Below, in pieces: positions 54,198 to 63,009 of a DNA stretch of 64,000 nucleotides. The stretch lies in assembly GCF_000835165.1 (NCBI RefSeq), contig NZ_CP007790.1, positions 1,736,001-1,800,000 on the forward strand, read 5' to 3'. A program made the translations under genes and the position numbers. How positions within the stretch are numbered: position 1 is the first letter of the stretch; every line of letters starts with the position of its first letter. This DNA is from Corynebacterium marinum DSM 44953 (lineage in GTDB: Bacteria; Actinomycetota; Actinomycetes; Mycobacteriales; Mycobacteriaceae). Under the pieces are notes generated by a model, which had not been told where the DNA came from, ran no database searches, and worked only from the letters and a program-made list of their open reading frames with translations.

Positions 54198-55634
54198 GTG
54201 TCTTTCACAACCACCACTGACCTGATCACGTACCTGCGCGATGAGGAGGTGGAATACCTGGACATCCGGTTCACGGACGTCCCTGGCATTGAGCACGCAC
54301 TGACTGTCCCCGCCTCCGCCCTCACCGAGGAATCGGCGGCGGAGGGCTTCGCCTTCGACGGTTCGTCGATCGCGGGTTTCACCTCCGTCGACGAGTCGGA
54401 TATGACACTCATGCCGGACGTCTCGACCGCCTACCTCGACCCTTTCCGGCGCCGGAAGACGGTGAACATGCAGTTCTTCGTCCACGACCCGTTCACCCGG
54501 GAGCCCTTCTCCCGCGACCCGCGCAACATCGCCCGCAAGGCCGAGGAGTACATGCGGGCCAGCGGCATCGCCGACGAGTGCTTCATCGGCGCGGAGGCCG
54601 AGTTCTTCGTCTTCGACTCCGTGCGCTACTCCACCGACGTCAACCGTGCCTTCCACGAGGTCGACTCCGACGAGGGCTGGTGGAACTCGGACGCCAAGAC
54701 GATGATCGACGGATCCCCCAACCTGGGCAACAAGATCCGCGTCAACGACGGATACTTCCCCACCGCCCCCTACGACAAGACCATCCCGGTGCGCGACGAG
54801 ATCGCCCACAACCTCTCCCAGGTCGGCTTCGAGATCGAGCGTTTCCACCACGAGGTCTCCACCGGCGGCATCCAGGAGGTCAACTACAAGTTCAACACCC
54901 TCCTGCACGCGGCGGACGACCTGCAGAAGTTCAAGTACATCGTGAAGAACACCGCCGACGAGCACGGCAAGGTGGCGACCTTCATGCCGAAACCGCTTCT
55001 CGACGACGGCGGTTGCGGCATGCACGCCCACCAGTCCCTGTGGAAGGACGGCAAGCCGCTGTTCTACGACGAGGAGGGCTACGCCGGACTGTCGGACATG
55101 GCCCGCCACTACATCGGCGGCCTGCTCGCGCACGCCCCGGCGGTGCTCGCCTTCACCAACCCGACCGTGAACTCCTACCGCCGCCTCTACTCCGGTTTCG
55201 AGGCCCCGGTGAACCTGGTGTATTCCCAGCGCAACCGCTCGGCCGCCATCCGCATCCCGGTCACCGGACCCTCGCCGAAGGCCAAGCGCATCGAGTTCCG
55301 CGCACCGGACCCCTCCGGCAACCCGTACCTGGGTTTCGCCGCGCAGCTGCTCGCGGGCCTCGACGGCATCAAGAACCGCATCGAGCCGGGCGAACCGGTG
55401 GACAAGGACCTCTACGAGCTGGAGCCCGAGGAGGCCGCGAAGGTCCCCCGCGTCCCGCATTCCCTGGAGAACGCCCTCTATGCGCTGGAGAACGACCACG
55501 ACTTCCTCACCGAGGGCGACGTGTTCACCGAGGACCTCATCGAGTCCTACATCGCGCTGAAGTACGACAACGAGATCAACCCGCTTCGCCAGGGCCCCAC
55601 CCCGAAGGAGTTCGAGCTCTACTTCAACTGCTGA
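54198..55634 (+). CDS. Second type I glutamine synthetase (GlnA paralogue)
   Basis: A 478-residue GSI, the same length as GlnA encoded upstream and roughly 70% identical by eye. The catalytic motifs are intact: [56 protein letters not shown]. The adenylylation-type Tyr406 (DLYELEPEE) is kept. Differences cluster in the N-terminal region and in the residues after SDEGWW. It is not the shorter GlnA2 type. Being 31 bp after the TynB-like gene it is probably co-transcribed, suggesting it captures ammonia released by that enzyme or acts on a related amine. It could also be a plain housekeeping duplicate. Confidence 0.9.
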   Translation: MSFTTTTDLITYLRDEEVEYLDIRFTDVPGIEHALTVPASALTEESAAEGFAFDGSSIAGFTSVDESDMTLMPDVSTAYLDPFRRRKTVNMQFFVHDPFTREPFSRDPRNIARKAEEYMRASGIADECFIGAEAEFFVFDSVRYSTDVNRAFHEVDSDEGWWNSDAKTMIDGSPNLGNKIRVNDGYFPTAPYDKTIPVRDEIAHNLSQVGFEIERFHHEVSTGGIQEVNYKFNTLLHAADDLQKFKYIVKNTADEHGKVATFMPKPLLDDGGCGMHAHQSLWKDGKPLFYDEEGYAGLSDMARHYIGGLLAHAPAVLAFTNPTVNSYRRLYSGFEAPVNLVYSQRNRSAAIRIPVTGPSPKAKRIEFRAPDPSGNPYLGFAAQLLAGLDGIKNRIEPGEPVDKDLYELEPEEAAKVPRVPHSLENALYALENDHDFLTEGDVFTEDLIESYIALKYDNEINPLRQGPTPKEFELYFNC

Positions 55635-55641
55635 CCCTGCC

Positions 55642-56364
55642 CTACCCCGCGGCGCCGAACAGCGCGCCCGCGAAGTAGGTCAGGGCCAGGCCCGCGGCGC
55701 CGCCGACCACCAGGCGCAGACTGGCCCGGAGCCGGGAGGTTCCGGCCAGCGCCGCGGAGATGAACCCTGTGAGCAGCAGGGCGATGAGGGTCACCACGGT
55801 GACGGTCACCGGGGCCCATTCCGCCGGCACGAGGAGCACCGCGATCAGCGGCAGCGCCGCGCCGAGGGTGAAGGCGACAGCCGAGGAGACCGCGGCCGCG
55901 ACCGGGCTGGTCAGCTCCTCCGCCTCGATCCCCAGCTCGAGCTGCAGGTGGGCGGGCAGGGCGTCCTTCTGGTGGATCTCTGTGGCCGCCTGCGCGGCGG
56001 TCGCGTCGCTGATGCCGTAACCGGCGAGAATGCCCGCGAGTTCGGCGAGCTCCGCCGCCGGGTCCTCCGCCAGCTCGGTGCGCTCCTTCGCGACGAGCAT
56101 CCGCTCCGAATCGCGCTGGGCCGAGACCGAGACGTACTCGCCCAGCGCCATGGAGACGGCACCCGCGATCAGGGATGCCACACCCGCCGCGAGGACCGCC
56201 CCCTCCCCCGCGCCCGCGGCGATGACGCCGAGCAGAAGCGCCGCGACGGACACGATGCCGTCGTTCGCGCCGAGGACGCCCGCGCGCAGCCAGTTGAGCT
56301 TCGATCCGTGGCCTGCGCCGTGGGGTTCGTTCGCGTGCCCTGCCAGGGCGGCTGAGAAGGTCAT
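55642..56364 (-). CDS. VIT1/CCC1 family iron/manganese transporter
   Basis: A 240-residue protein with five transmembrane segments. NWLRAGVLGANDGIVSVAALLLGV at the start and SMALGEYVSVSAQRDSE are the VIT/CCC1 signatures; a charged cytoplasmic region (about 95-150, rich in Glu) separates helices two and three and is the metal-binding domain. Family members export or sequester ferrous iron or manganese. The ATG (MTFSAALAGH) gives the usual length. It converges on the GlnA paralogue with a 7-bp gap and no hairpin between. Confidence 0.9.
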   Translation of the reverse strand: MTFSAALAGHANEPHGAGHGSKLNWLRAGVLGANDGIVSVAALLLGVIAAGAGEGAVLAAGVASLIAGAVSMALGEYVSVSAQRDSERMLVAKERTELAEDPAAELAELAGILAGYGISDATAAQAATEIHQKDALPAHLQLELGIEAEELTSPVAAAVSSAVAFTLGAALPLIAVLLVPAEWAPVTVTVVTLIALLLTGFISAALAGTSRLRASLRLVVGGAAGLALTYFAGALFGAAG

Positions 56365-56383
56365 GGCCTTATTATCCCCGTTA

Positions 56384-57601
56384 TCATCCCGGCTCCGCCG
56401 CGGCCTGCAGTTCCCGGAGGGTCCGCGCCTGTCCGCGGGAGTCGAAAACGTCCTCCACCAGGCGGCGGGCGTTGCGGACCAGCGGCGAGGCATCGGTGCG
56501 CAGCGCCTCCTCGACGGCGTCGGTGAGCGCGTCGACGTCGCCCGTGGGCACCAGCCAGCCCGTCCTCCCGGGGATGACCACCTCCCCCACTGCGGTGACG
56601 TCGGCCGCGACGCACGGGATGCCCCGGGCCATGGCCTCCAGGAGCACCGTGGGCAGCCCGTCGGCGTTGCCGTCCCTGCCGACGATGAAGGGGGCGACGA
56701 AGAGCCGGCGTGTGCCCAGCAGCCCGCTGACCTCGTCCTGGGTGAGCGGCCCGAGCAGGGTGACCGCGCCGCCGAGGCCCGCCCGGACGATCTGCCCCTG
56801 CAGCGCCGCGCGCAGCGGACCGTCGCCGGCGATCTCCGCGGTGACCGGCAGGCCGCGTTCCCGCAGACGCCGGACTGCCTCGATGAACAGCGGAAAGCCC
56901 TTCTTCTCCACGAGCCGACCGACGGCGAGCAGGCTGAGGTCCCTGCCCCGTTCCGGGCGGAAGGGGAACCTCCCGAGTTCCAGGCCGTTGTACACCAGGC
57001 GCATGCGGGCGGCTGATTCCGGAAAGCGGGCGCGCAGATGGTCGAGGTTGTGGCGGCTGATGGTGACCGCGTGGTGGGCGTCGGCGAACTTGGCCCGGAG
57101 ATCCTCCTCCGCCACGGACTCGTGGAAGATGTCGGTGGCGTGGGCGGTGAAGGAGTAGGGCAGTCCCGCGATCCGCGCGGCCAGGCGGGCGACGGTGGTG
57201 GGCAAGTTGGCGAAGTGCGCATGCAGGTGCGTGACCCCGTTTTCCTGCGCCTCCGCCGCCACCTGGACCGCCTGCGCGGCGTCGTCCGGCCGGTGCCGCA
57301 GGAGTTCACCCAGGTGGGGCCCCGCCGAGGGGTCGAGCATGTCCCAGAGTGCAGCCGCGGAGTGCGGGTGCGGGATATGGACGGCCGCGGCCCGGACACG
57401 CGCCAGCTCGGGGTGGAAACGCGGATCCGTGCAGGGCCGCAGCGAAAAGATCACCACCTTCTCCCCCGCCGCCTCCCGGGCCAGGATCTCCGAGACGATG
57501 AAGGTCTCGGAGAACCGCGGGTACGCCTCGACCACGTAGCCGGTGACGGGGCGATTCCGCCCGGCGGCGTCCTGGGCGGGTGGGTGGTCCGTGGGTGTCA
57601 T
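56384..57601 (-). CDS. GT4 family glycosyltransferase
   Basis: A 405-residue GT-B enzyme. The acceptor domain begins YVVEAYPRFSETFIVSEI, the pattern of colanic-acid WcaL-type and exopolysaccharide GT4 transferases. The donor domain has LLAVGRLVEKKGFPLFIEAV and DGLPTVLLEAMARGIPCVA (the E-x7-E region). Acceptor and sugar are unknown. The ATG (MTPTDHPPA) has GAGGAC upstream, and the stop is 19 bp before the VIT gene on the same strand. Confidence 0.88.
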   Translation of the reverse strand: MTPTDHPPAQDAAGRNRPVTGYVVEAYPRFSETFIVSEILAREAAGEKVVIFSLRPCTDPRFHPELARVRAAAVHIPHPHSAAALWDMLDPSAGPHLGELLRHRPDDAAQAVQVAAEAQENGVTHLHAHFANLPTTVARLAARIAGLPYSFTAHATDIFHESVAEEDLRAKFADAHHAVTISRHNLDHLRARFPESAARMRLVYNGLELGRFPFRPERGRDLSLLAVGRLVEKKGFPLFIEAVRRLRERGLPVTAEIAGDGPLRAALQGQIVRAGLGGAVTLLGPLTQDEVSGLLGTRRLFVAPFIVGRDGNADGLPTVLLEAMARGIPCVAADVTAVGEVVIPGRTGWLVPTGDVDALTDAVEEALRTDASPLVRNARRLVEDVFDSRGQARTLRELQAAAEPG

Positions 57602-57732
57602 GGGTACCGTCCTCAGGGTCGGTTCGGCCGGGTTCACCCGCAGTCTAGGAACTGCGGGTGAACGCGCCGTGACGCGCACGTGAAGAGCTGCTGCGGTTCA
57701 GAGCGCCGTCCGAGCCCGGTACCCTGGCCCCC

Positions 57733-58215
57733 GTGGAGACTCCGGCTCAACTTTTCTGGCTCGTCCTCGCGACCCCCGAGGGGCCGGACCCGGCGGGCGT
57801 CGAGAAGCTGCGTCATCTGCTGGAACGCCACGGGCTCGCGGCCGGCGGCGGCGACGCCCTCCTGCGGACCCGGGACGGCCGGCTGCCCGTCTTCGGCGGC
57901 GAGGTCACCCCGGTTGAATCCGCGTGGCTCGGCCCCGGCGCGCACACCCCCTACCTCCAGGTCCACGGCATCAGCGCCAACCCGGCGCAGTGCGGCCTGC
58001 TTTTCGACGCCGCCGTCGCCGCCCGCCTGCTCATCGGCGTGGAGCCGGGGCCGCCGCACGCGGTCGTTTGCGGCGGTGCGCTGGATCCGGAGGATTACCT
58101 CGACCCCTCCCGACCGCCCGAGCTGGAGGTGTTCTGCCGCGTCGGGTCACCCGAGGAACTCCGTGACTGCCTCCGCGGTAACGCGGATGCCTACCGCTAT
58201 GACCGGCCTGACTGA
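57733..58215 (+). CDS. Hypothetical protein
   Basis: A 160-residue soluble protein that I do not recognise. It begins METPAQLFWLVLATP and is rich in Gly/Pro/Ala, with two cysteines (QCGLLFD, VFCRVG). No signal peptide, membrane helix or catalytic motif stands out. TACCCT (about 57720) lies 8 bases before the GTG start, a leaderless arrangement seen elsewhere in this window, and codon use matches the neighbours, so it is likely expressed. The stop is 13 bp before the PhnA-type gene. Confidence 0.65.
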   Translation: METPAQLFWLVLATPEGPDPAGVEKLRHLLERHGLAAGGGDALLRTRDGRLPVFGGEVTPVESAWLGPGAHTPYLQVHGISANPAQCGLLFDAAVAARLLIGVEPGPPHAVVCGGALDPEDYLDPSRPPELEVFCRVGSPEELRDCLRGNADAYRYDRPD

Positions 58216-58228
58216 CATAATAAGCGGC

Positions 58229-58585
58229 ATGAGCGAAACGAACCTCCCACCCTGCCCCGAGTGCGGCAGCGAATACACCTACGAGATGGATCCCCTCCTG
58301 GTCTGCCCCGAGTGCGGCCATGAATGGGACCCCGCCGCCGTCGCGGCCCCCGCCGAGGCCGAGGGGCCGGTGATCAAGGATTCGGTGGGCAACGTGCTGG
58401 CCGACGGCGATTCCGTCACCGTCGTGAAGACCCTCAAGGTCAAGGGTGCCAGCCAGCCGATCAAGGCCGGCACCACCGTGCGCAACATCCGGCTGGTCGA
58501 CGCCACCGACGGCCACGACATCGACGCCCGCGTGGAGGGCTTCGGCCAGATGAAGCTGAAGTCGAGCATCGTCAAGAAGATCTAG
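58229..58585 (+). CDS. PhnA/YjdM-type zinc-ribbon protein
   Basis: A 118-residue protein with an N-terminal zinc ribbon (CPECGSEYTYE and CPECGHEW, four cysteines) and a C-terminal domain VIKDSVGNVLADGDSVTVVKTLKVKG, the YjdM/PhnA pattern. The name PhnA came from the E. coli phosphonate region, but phosphonate use is not shown for this family. The ATG start (MSETNLPPCPECG) is clear. It ends 16 bp before the convergent flavin-protein gene. Confidence 0.93.
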   Translation: MSETNLPPCPECGSEYTYEMDPLLVCPECGHEWDPAAVAAPAEAEGPVIKDSVGNVLADGDSVTVVKTLKVKGASQPIKAGTTVRNIRLVDATDGHDIDARVEGFGQMKLKSSIVKKI

Positions 58586-58601
58586 GCTCCGTTTTTCGGG
58601 G

Positions 58602-59078
58602 CTAGAGCTCCATCGTCTCTGAGCCGCCGCCGGCGCGTTCGCCGGTGACCCGCGACTTCACGATGCGCGCCAGGGCGGACATCTTCCCGCCCGGCAGGCC
58701 CCAATACTGGGCGGACTCGGAGTCTGCCCGGATCAGCCCCAGGGCGGGATCGTCCTTGCCCTCGAACCAGCCCTCGACGTCCTTGTTCCACAGCTCGTCG
58801 ACCTTCGCCCGGTCCTCGACGAAATCGACCTCGGCCGCCACCGACAGCCAGGTGCCGGCCTCGGACACCGCAAGGTTGACCTGCGGGTTAGCCTTCAGCG
58901 CCTGCGCCTGCCCGCCCCGCAGCGAGATGAAGAACCACACGTCCGCGTCGTCGGTGACCTGCTGGGGAACCATGGGGTGGGACAGCAACTTTCCGTCCGT
59001 GTCCGTGGTGGTCATCATGACCCAGCTCGCGTCGCGGAGCTTGGCCACGACGTCTTCCTTCGTGATCTCATCGGCCAT
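58602..59078 (-). CDS. Pyridoxamine 5'-phosphate oxidase-like (general stress protein 26 type) flavoprotein
   Basis: A 158-residue split-barrel protein of the PNPOx-like superfamily. WVMMTTTDTDGKLLSHPM is the N-terminal flavin/F420-binding strand pair, and DVWFFISLRGGQAQALKANPQVNL and the C-terminal WGLPGGKMSALARI fit the general stress protein 26 subgroup. The cofactor (FMN, F420 or haem) cannot be told. GGAGGTAAT precedes the ATG (MADEITKED). Confidence 0.88.
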   Translation of the reverse strand: MADEITKEDVVAKLRDASWVMMTTTDTDGKLLSHPMVPQQVTDDADVWFFISLRGGQAQALKANPQVNLAVSEAGTWLSVAAEVDFVEDRAKVDELWNKDVEGWFEGKDDPALGLIRADSESAQYWGLPGGKMSALARIVKSRVTGERAGGGSETMEL

Positions 59079-59212
59079 GGCGATTACCTCCTGTGTGAGA
59101 GAGTCCGCGGTGGGGTGCCGCGTCGTACGCCGCCCAGCATAGGTACGCCGCCGACTGTGCGCCAGGTCACTCGCAAGGCTGTCGGCCGGCCTCCCAGGTT
59201 CCTGCGGTTCTG

Positions 59213-59746
59213 CTACATCTGCCCCCGCTTGGTGTAGCCCATCCGCGGGCGGAAACCGGCCGGGTGCTTCATCTGGGCCACCGCGTCGGAGATGACCATG
59301 CGGAAACGCGGGCCGATCGGCGGCAGCTTCGAGATCTCGAACCAGCCGACGTCCATGGACTCCTCGTCGCCGACCGCCGGGGTGTCGTCGCCGACGACGC
59401 TCAGGCGCATGGCGGTGTCCATGTAGCGGGTGACGTCGCCGTTACCGTAGGTGACGGGCCCGGTGGCGCCGACGCCGAGGAGGGCCTCGACGCGGGCGTC
59501 GAGAAGCGTCTCCTCCTTGACCTCCCGCACGGCGGTGACGTGCGGCTCCTCGCCGGGGTCGCTGATGCCGCACACGGGGGTCCACTCGCCGTTGTCGGCG
59601 CGCTTGACCAGCAGCACCTCCGGGACAGCCCAGATCGGGGCGCCCGGCGGGACGTCGCGGACGACCACGGCGGTGACGGCGGGCAGCCAAAGTTCCTGGT
59701 TTCCCACCTTCTCGCGTAGGCGGAGGATGAAATCGGGAGTGGGCAC
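59213..59746 (-). CDS. NUDIX hydrolase
   Basis: A 177-residue Nudix protein. The box reads GISDPGEEPHVTAVREVKEET, giving the essential REVKEE helix, but the usual Gly after EE is Thr. It hydrolyses a nucleoside diphosphate linked to some moiety; the substrate is unknown. A leading LRLREKVGNQELWLPAVTAVVV strand pair and a C-terminal MDVGWFEISKLPP complete the fold. The GTG start (PTPDFILRL) has AAGGAACC upstream, 19 bp after the large exonuclease gene stop, so they are probably co-transcribed. Confidence 0.88.
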   Translation of the reverse strand: MPTPDFILRLREKVGNQELWLPAVTAVVVRDVPPGAPIWAVPEVLLVKRADNGEWTPVCGISDPGEEPHVTAVREVKEETLLDARVEALLGVGATGPVTYGNGDVTRYMDTAMRLSVVGDDTPAVGDEESMDVGWFEISKLPPIGPRFRMVISDAVAQMKHPAGFRPRMGYTKRGQM

Positions 59747-59765
59747 TGGAAGGTTCCTTTCGTTT

Positions 59766-62700
59766 CTACAGCTCAGCAATGAGATCGGCGATAGCGTCCT
59801 GGCGGCGGTACCGGAAGCGCGACACCAGCCGGCGCCGGGGAGCGGCGGGATCGAGCCCGACGGCCTGGCTGGTGCGGCCCAGCGCCCCGGGGTCGGCCGG
59901 GTTGACCCAGGTGTCCAGCCCGGTGGCGTTGAGGACCTCCGCGATACCGCCCAGCCCCTCCCGGCGCGGGGTGGCGTGCTGGACGTCGAACCCTCCCCCG
60001 CCGGTGAAGGTGAGCCAGATGCGTTCGCCCTGGCCGATGCCGGCGGCTTCGAGGAAGCGACGGATGGTGCTGACGGTCGCGCCGGTGCGCGACATGGCCA
60101 CGGTCTGCTCGCCGAGCGGGCTGGGCAGCGTGCGCTTGTCCAGCATGGGCACCTCCAGCGCCACGGCCACTCCCCGGGGGACGCCGGAGCCGGAGCCGCG
60201 GAGGTGGTCGGAGGTGACGGTGGTGAGCCACACCAGGTCCCCGCCGATGCGGTAGAGGCCGGGGGTCTCCTGGGGGTCTGCCTCGACCTCCTGGATCTCC
60301 TCCGCCCGGCTGACCTGGCCCTCGACGGTCTGGAACTCGGCAGAGGAGGCGTAGGCTCGCACGGAAGACTCCGCCACTCCGAGGGTGCCCACGGCCTCGT
60401 CCAGCAGGCGGTCGAGAGGGACCGGGCCGGCCTCGACGCGCCTGCCGATCCAGTCGGCCAGGTTGGAGTACTCCTCCAGCCCCCAGCCGCTCAACGCCCA
60501 GCGGTCGCGTCCGGTGCGGGTGATCCGCCCGTCGGCGGACATCGCGTTGGTCAGCGTCCGCGGGTTGATCTCGCCGAGCCGCCGCGCGATGTCCAGGCTG
60601 CTCAGCGGCTCGCCCTCGATGGCCAGCAGGGCGGCGGCGCGGTCCTGCGTGGAGCGGTCGCGGGTGAGGATGTGGTCGCCGTACAGGGTCTTGTCCTCCG
60701 CCAGGCGGTCCTTGAGCACCTGCGTGTCGACGCCCAGGTTGTCCGCCAGCGCCGGCAGGGACACCACGCCGAAGTCGTCGGCGAAATCGGCCAGCGCGGC
60801 GTCGAGGTCGTCGGCGAATCCGGCGCGCTGGAACCAGTCGCCGGAGATCTCCCACTCGTCGGCCAGCCACGCCAGGGTGTCCAGCACGGGGTTGCCCGGG
60901 ACGGGGCCCTCGTCCATGAGCGCGGGCAGCTCACTGCGCAGGTCGGCCAGCGGGGCGAGCACACCGAAACGCCGGCCCAGCGCGTCGAGCACGAGGTGGA
61001 TCGAGTCGGCGGGTTCCACCAGGCGGCGCTTGAGCCCGGTCTCCAACTGGCGGATACGTTCCCGGGTGACCTGGTGGCGGGAGCCGATCTCCTCGAGGGT
61101 CCGCTTCCCCAGGATCCGGCCGGTGAAGATGTCGAGGTCGCGGGCGTCGTACCCGATGCGTTCCGCCACCTCGGCGCGGGCGCGGTGGATTGCCGCGGTG
61201 GCAGGGTCGGACCAGTAGGTGTCCCCGGCCAGGGCGTCCAGTGCGTGAGCGACGGCCGGCGGGGCGGAATCCTGCGGGATGACCGGCAGGTGCCCGAGCA
61301 GGGCCAGCCACTCGACGACGGTTGCCACGCCGGTCTGCGGGGCCGGGCCCGGCTGGCCGTCGAGGTAGATGTCCTCGGACTCCACCGACAGGTAGTCCTG
61401 GACGTCCGGGGCGTCGAGCGCGGAGTGCACCACCGCGACGAGTGTCCGGTGGACGCGCAGGCGCCCGAAACCGGGGACGTCCGCGAGCTGGGTGACCGAG
61501 GCGTCGAGCGGCCGCGGGTAGAGGTTGAGCCAGCGCGCGACCACCGCGCCTGTGCGCGGCAGCGAGTCCGGCACCTCCGCCGGGTCGAGCAGCGGGGAGA
61601 GCTCGCGCAGGGGGACGTGCCGGTGGCGCTGCAGCCAGGCGCGGGCGATGTCGTCCGGGCCGGACGGTTCCGCCCCGAGGTTCTCCAGCCACGGGAAGAC
61701 GCCGGTGTAGCGCGCCGGGGCGGGTTGCGGCGTGTCAGGGGTGCCCGGGGCTTCCGGGGCTCCCGGTGTCCCGTCGAGGGGAATCAGGTCGCGCAGCATG
61801 CGGGCGAAGGTCGTCTCGTCGACGATGGGGATGCCGTGATCACGGGCCTTGCGGGCCTTCCCGCTCATCGAGTCGGGGTTGGCCGCCACCAGCAGGGTGG
61901 TCGAACGGGTGACGGCGCCGGCCTCCAGCCCGGCGGCGCGTGCCCGCAGCTCCCAGGTGTCGCGTCCGAGGGCCAGGGCACCGGTGAAGGCCACGCGGCC
62001 GCCGGGGCGCAGGCCGGCGTCCTCCGCCTCGCCGTGGACGGGCTCGGCCAGCAGCGCGTCGACCGATTCGGGGTCGACGCCCAACTGGACGGCGATGTCG
62101 TGCAGCTGGGTGCGCTCCGCGACGGTGACCACACCGTCGGTCCAGGCCTCCACCGCGAGCTGCCGCAGGTAGTCCAGGTGGATGTCGGCGGCCTCCTCCC
62201 GGCTGAGCCCGGCCTGCTCCGCGGCGGCCACGAGCTGCCCGATCTCGGAGCGGGACAGGGAGGCGTCGAGCAGCGCGCCGCGCAGGAGCCGACGGTAGCC
62301 GTCGACCTCGGCGACACCGGTGGCGGGCACGTTGGCGGACAGTCGCTCGAGCCAGTGGTCGGACTCCGTCTCTTCCCGGCCGCAGAGCGCCTGACGGGGA
62401 AGGTCGACCGGAGACAGCCACCGCAGCGGCCCCGCCGCGCCCTGGGTGGCGCCGTGGCGGGTCGACAATGCCCGGTAGAGGTCCGCGGCGGCGGCCGCGT
62501 CGGCGAGGGCGGCGTGCGGGCGGTCGTTGCCCAGCCCGGCCGTGTCCAGGCAGTCGGCCAGCCGCTGCGGGGCGCCGGGCAGCAGCCTCCGGGACAGGAC
62601 CCGCGTGCACTGGAACCACCCCGTGCCCGCGGGCAGTTCCACCCCCAGGCGGGCGTACTCGGCGGCGAGGAAGCGGATGTCGAAGGGAGCGTTGTGGGCG

Positions 62701-62963
62701 ACGATCACGCGGCCGTCGAGAAGCTCCGCAAGCTCCGCGGCCACACCCGCGAACGTCGGCGCGTGCACCAGATCGGTGGCGGTGACGCCGTGGATGTGGG
62801 AGTTGTCGATGTCCCGCTCGGGCTGCACCAGCGTCTGCCAGGTAGCCTCCTGCCGGAGCTCGCGGTCGAGGAGGACCACGCCGATCTCGAGGATCCGGTC
62901 GGACGGCCCCAACCCGGTGGTCTCCAGGTCGAGGACGGCGACGGCGTGCGGCACAGAGGGCAT
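59766..62963 (-). CDS. Exonuclease-TerB-BRCT-sigma region 4-HTH fusion protein
   Basis: A 1065-residue cytoplasmic protein. An N-terminal DnaQ-type 3'-5' exonuclease (1-175) has DLETTGL, a central HNAPFDIRFL and a C-terminal HAALADAAAAADLY, so the DEDDh set looks complete. Next come a TerB-like helical domain (about 220-310), a BRCT domain (about 318-389, GGRVAFTGALALG), a Pro/Ala linker, a mixed region, a helix-turn-helix (about 620-647) matching sigma-70 region 4 (TLEEIGSRHQVTRERIRQLE), and a C-terminal part containing a HARE-like winged helix ending ITRTGRDRWALSGW. A role in DNA repair or proofreading linked to transcription is inference. The ATG has GGGAGAT upstream. Confidence 0.85.
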   Translation of the reverse strand: MPSVPHAVAVLDLETTGLGPSDRILEIGVVLLDRELRQEATWQTLVQPERDIDNSHIHGVTATDLVHAPTFAGVAAELAELLDGRVIVAHNAPFDIRFLAAEYARLGVELPAGTGWFQCTRVLSRRLLPGAPQRLADCLDTAGLGNDRPHAALADAAAAADLYRALSTRHGATQGAAGPLRWLSPVDLPRQALCGREETESDHWLERLSANVPATGVAEVDGYRRLLRGALLDASLSRSEIGQLVAAAEQAGLSREEAADIHLDYLRQLAVEAWTDGVVTVAERTQLHDIAVQLGVDPESVDALLAEPVHGEAEDAGLRPGGRVAFTGALALGRDTWELRARAAGLEAGAVTRSTTLLVAANPDSMSGKARKARDHGIPIVDETTFARMLRDLIPLDGTPGAPEAPGTPDTPQPAPARYTGVFPWLENLGAEPSGPDDIARAWLQRHRHVPLRELSPLLDPAEVPDSLPRTGAVVARWLNLYPRPLDASVTQLADVPGFGRLRVHRTLVAVVHSALDAPDVQDYLSVESEDIYLDGQPGPAPQTGVATVVEWLALLGHLPVIPQDSAPPAVAHALDALAGDTYWSDPATAAIHRARAEVAERIGYDARDLDIFTGRILGKRTLEEIGSRHQVTRERIRQLETGLKRRLVEPADSIHLVLDALGRRFGVLAPLADLRSELPALMDEGPVPGNPVLDTLAWLADEWEISGDWFQRAGFADDLDAALADFADDFGVVSLPALADNLGVDTQVLKDRLAEDKTLYGDHILTRDRSTQDRAAALLAIEGEPLSSLDIARRLGEINPRTLTNAMSADGRITRTGRDRWALSGWGLEEYSNLADWIGRRVEAGPVPLDRLLDEAVGTLGVAESSVRAYASSAEFQTVEGQVSRAEEIQEVEADPQETPGLYRIGGDLVWLTTVTSDHLRGSGSGVPRGVAVALEVPMLDKRTLPSPLGEQTVAMSRTGATVSTIRRFLEAAGIGQGERIWLTFTGGGGFDVQHATPRREGLGGIAEVLNATGLDTWVNPADPGALGRTSQAVGLDPAAPRRRLVSRFRYRRQDAIADLIAEL

Positions 62964-63009
62964 GGGATCTCCCAGTTCAGAGGGTGGAAAAATCGAACAG
63001 GTCCAGACC

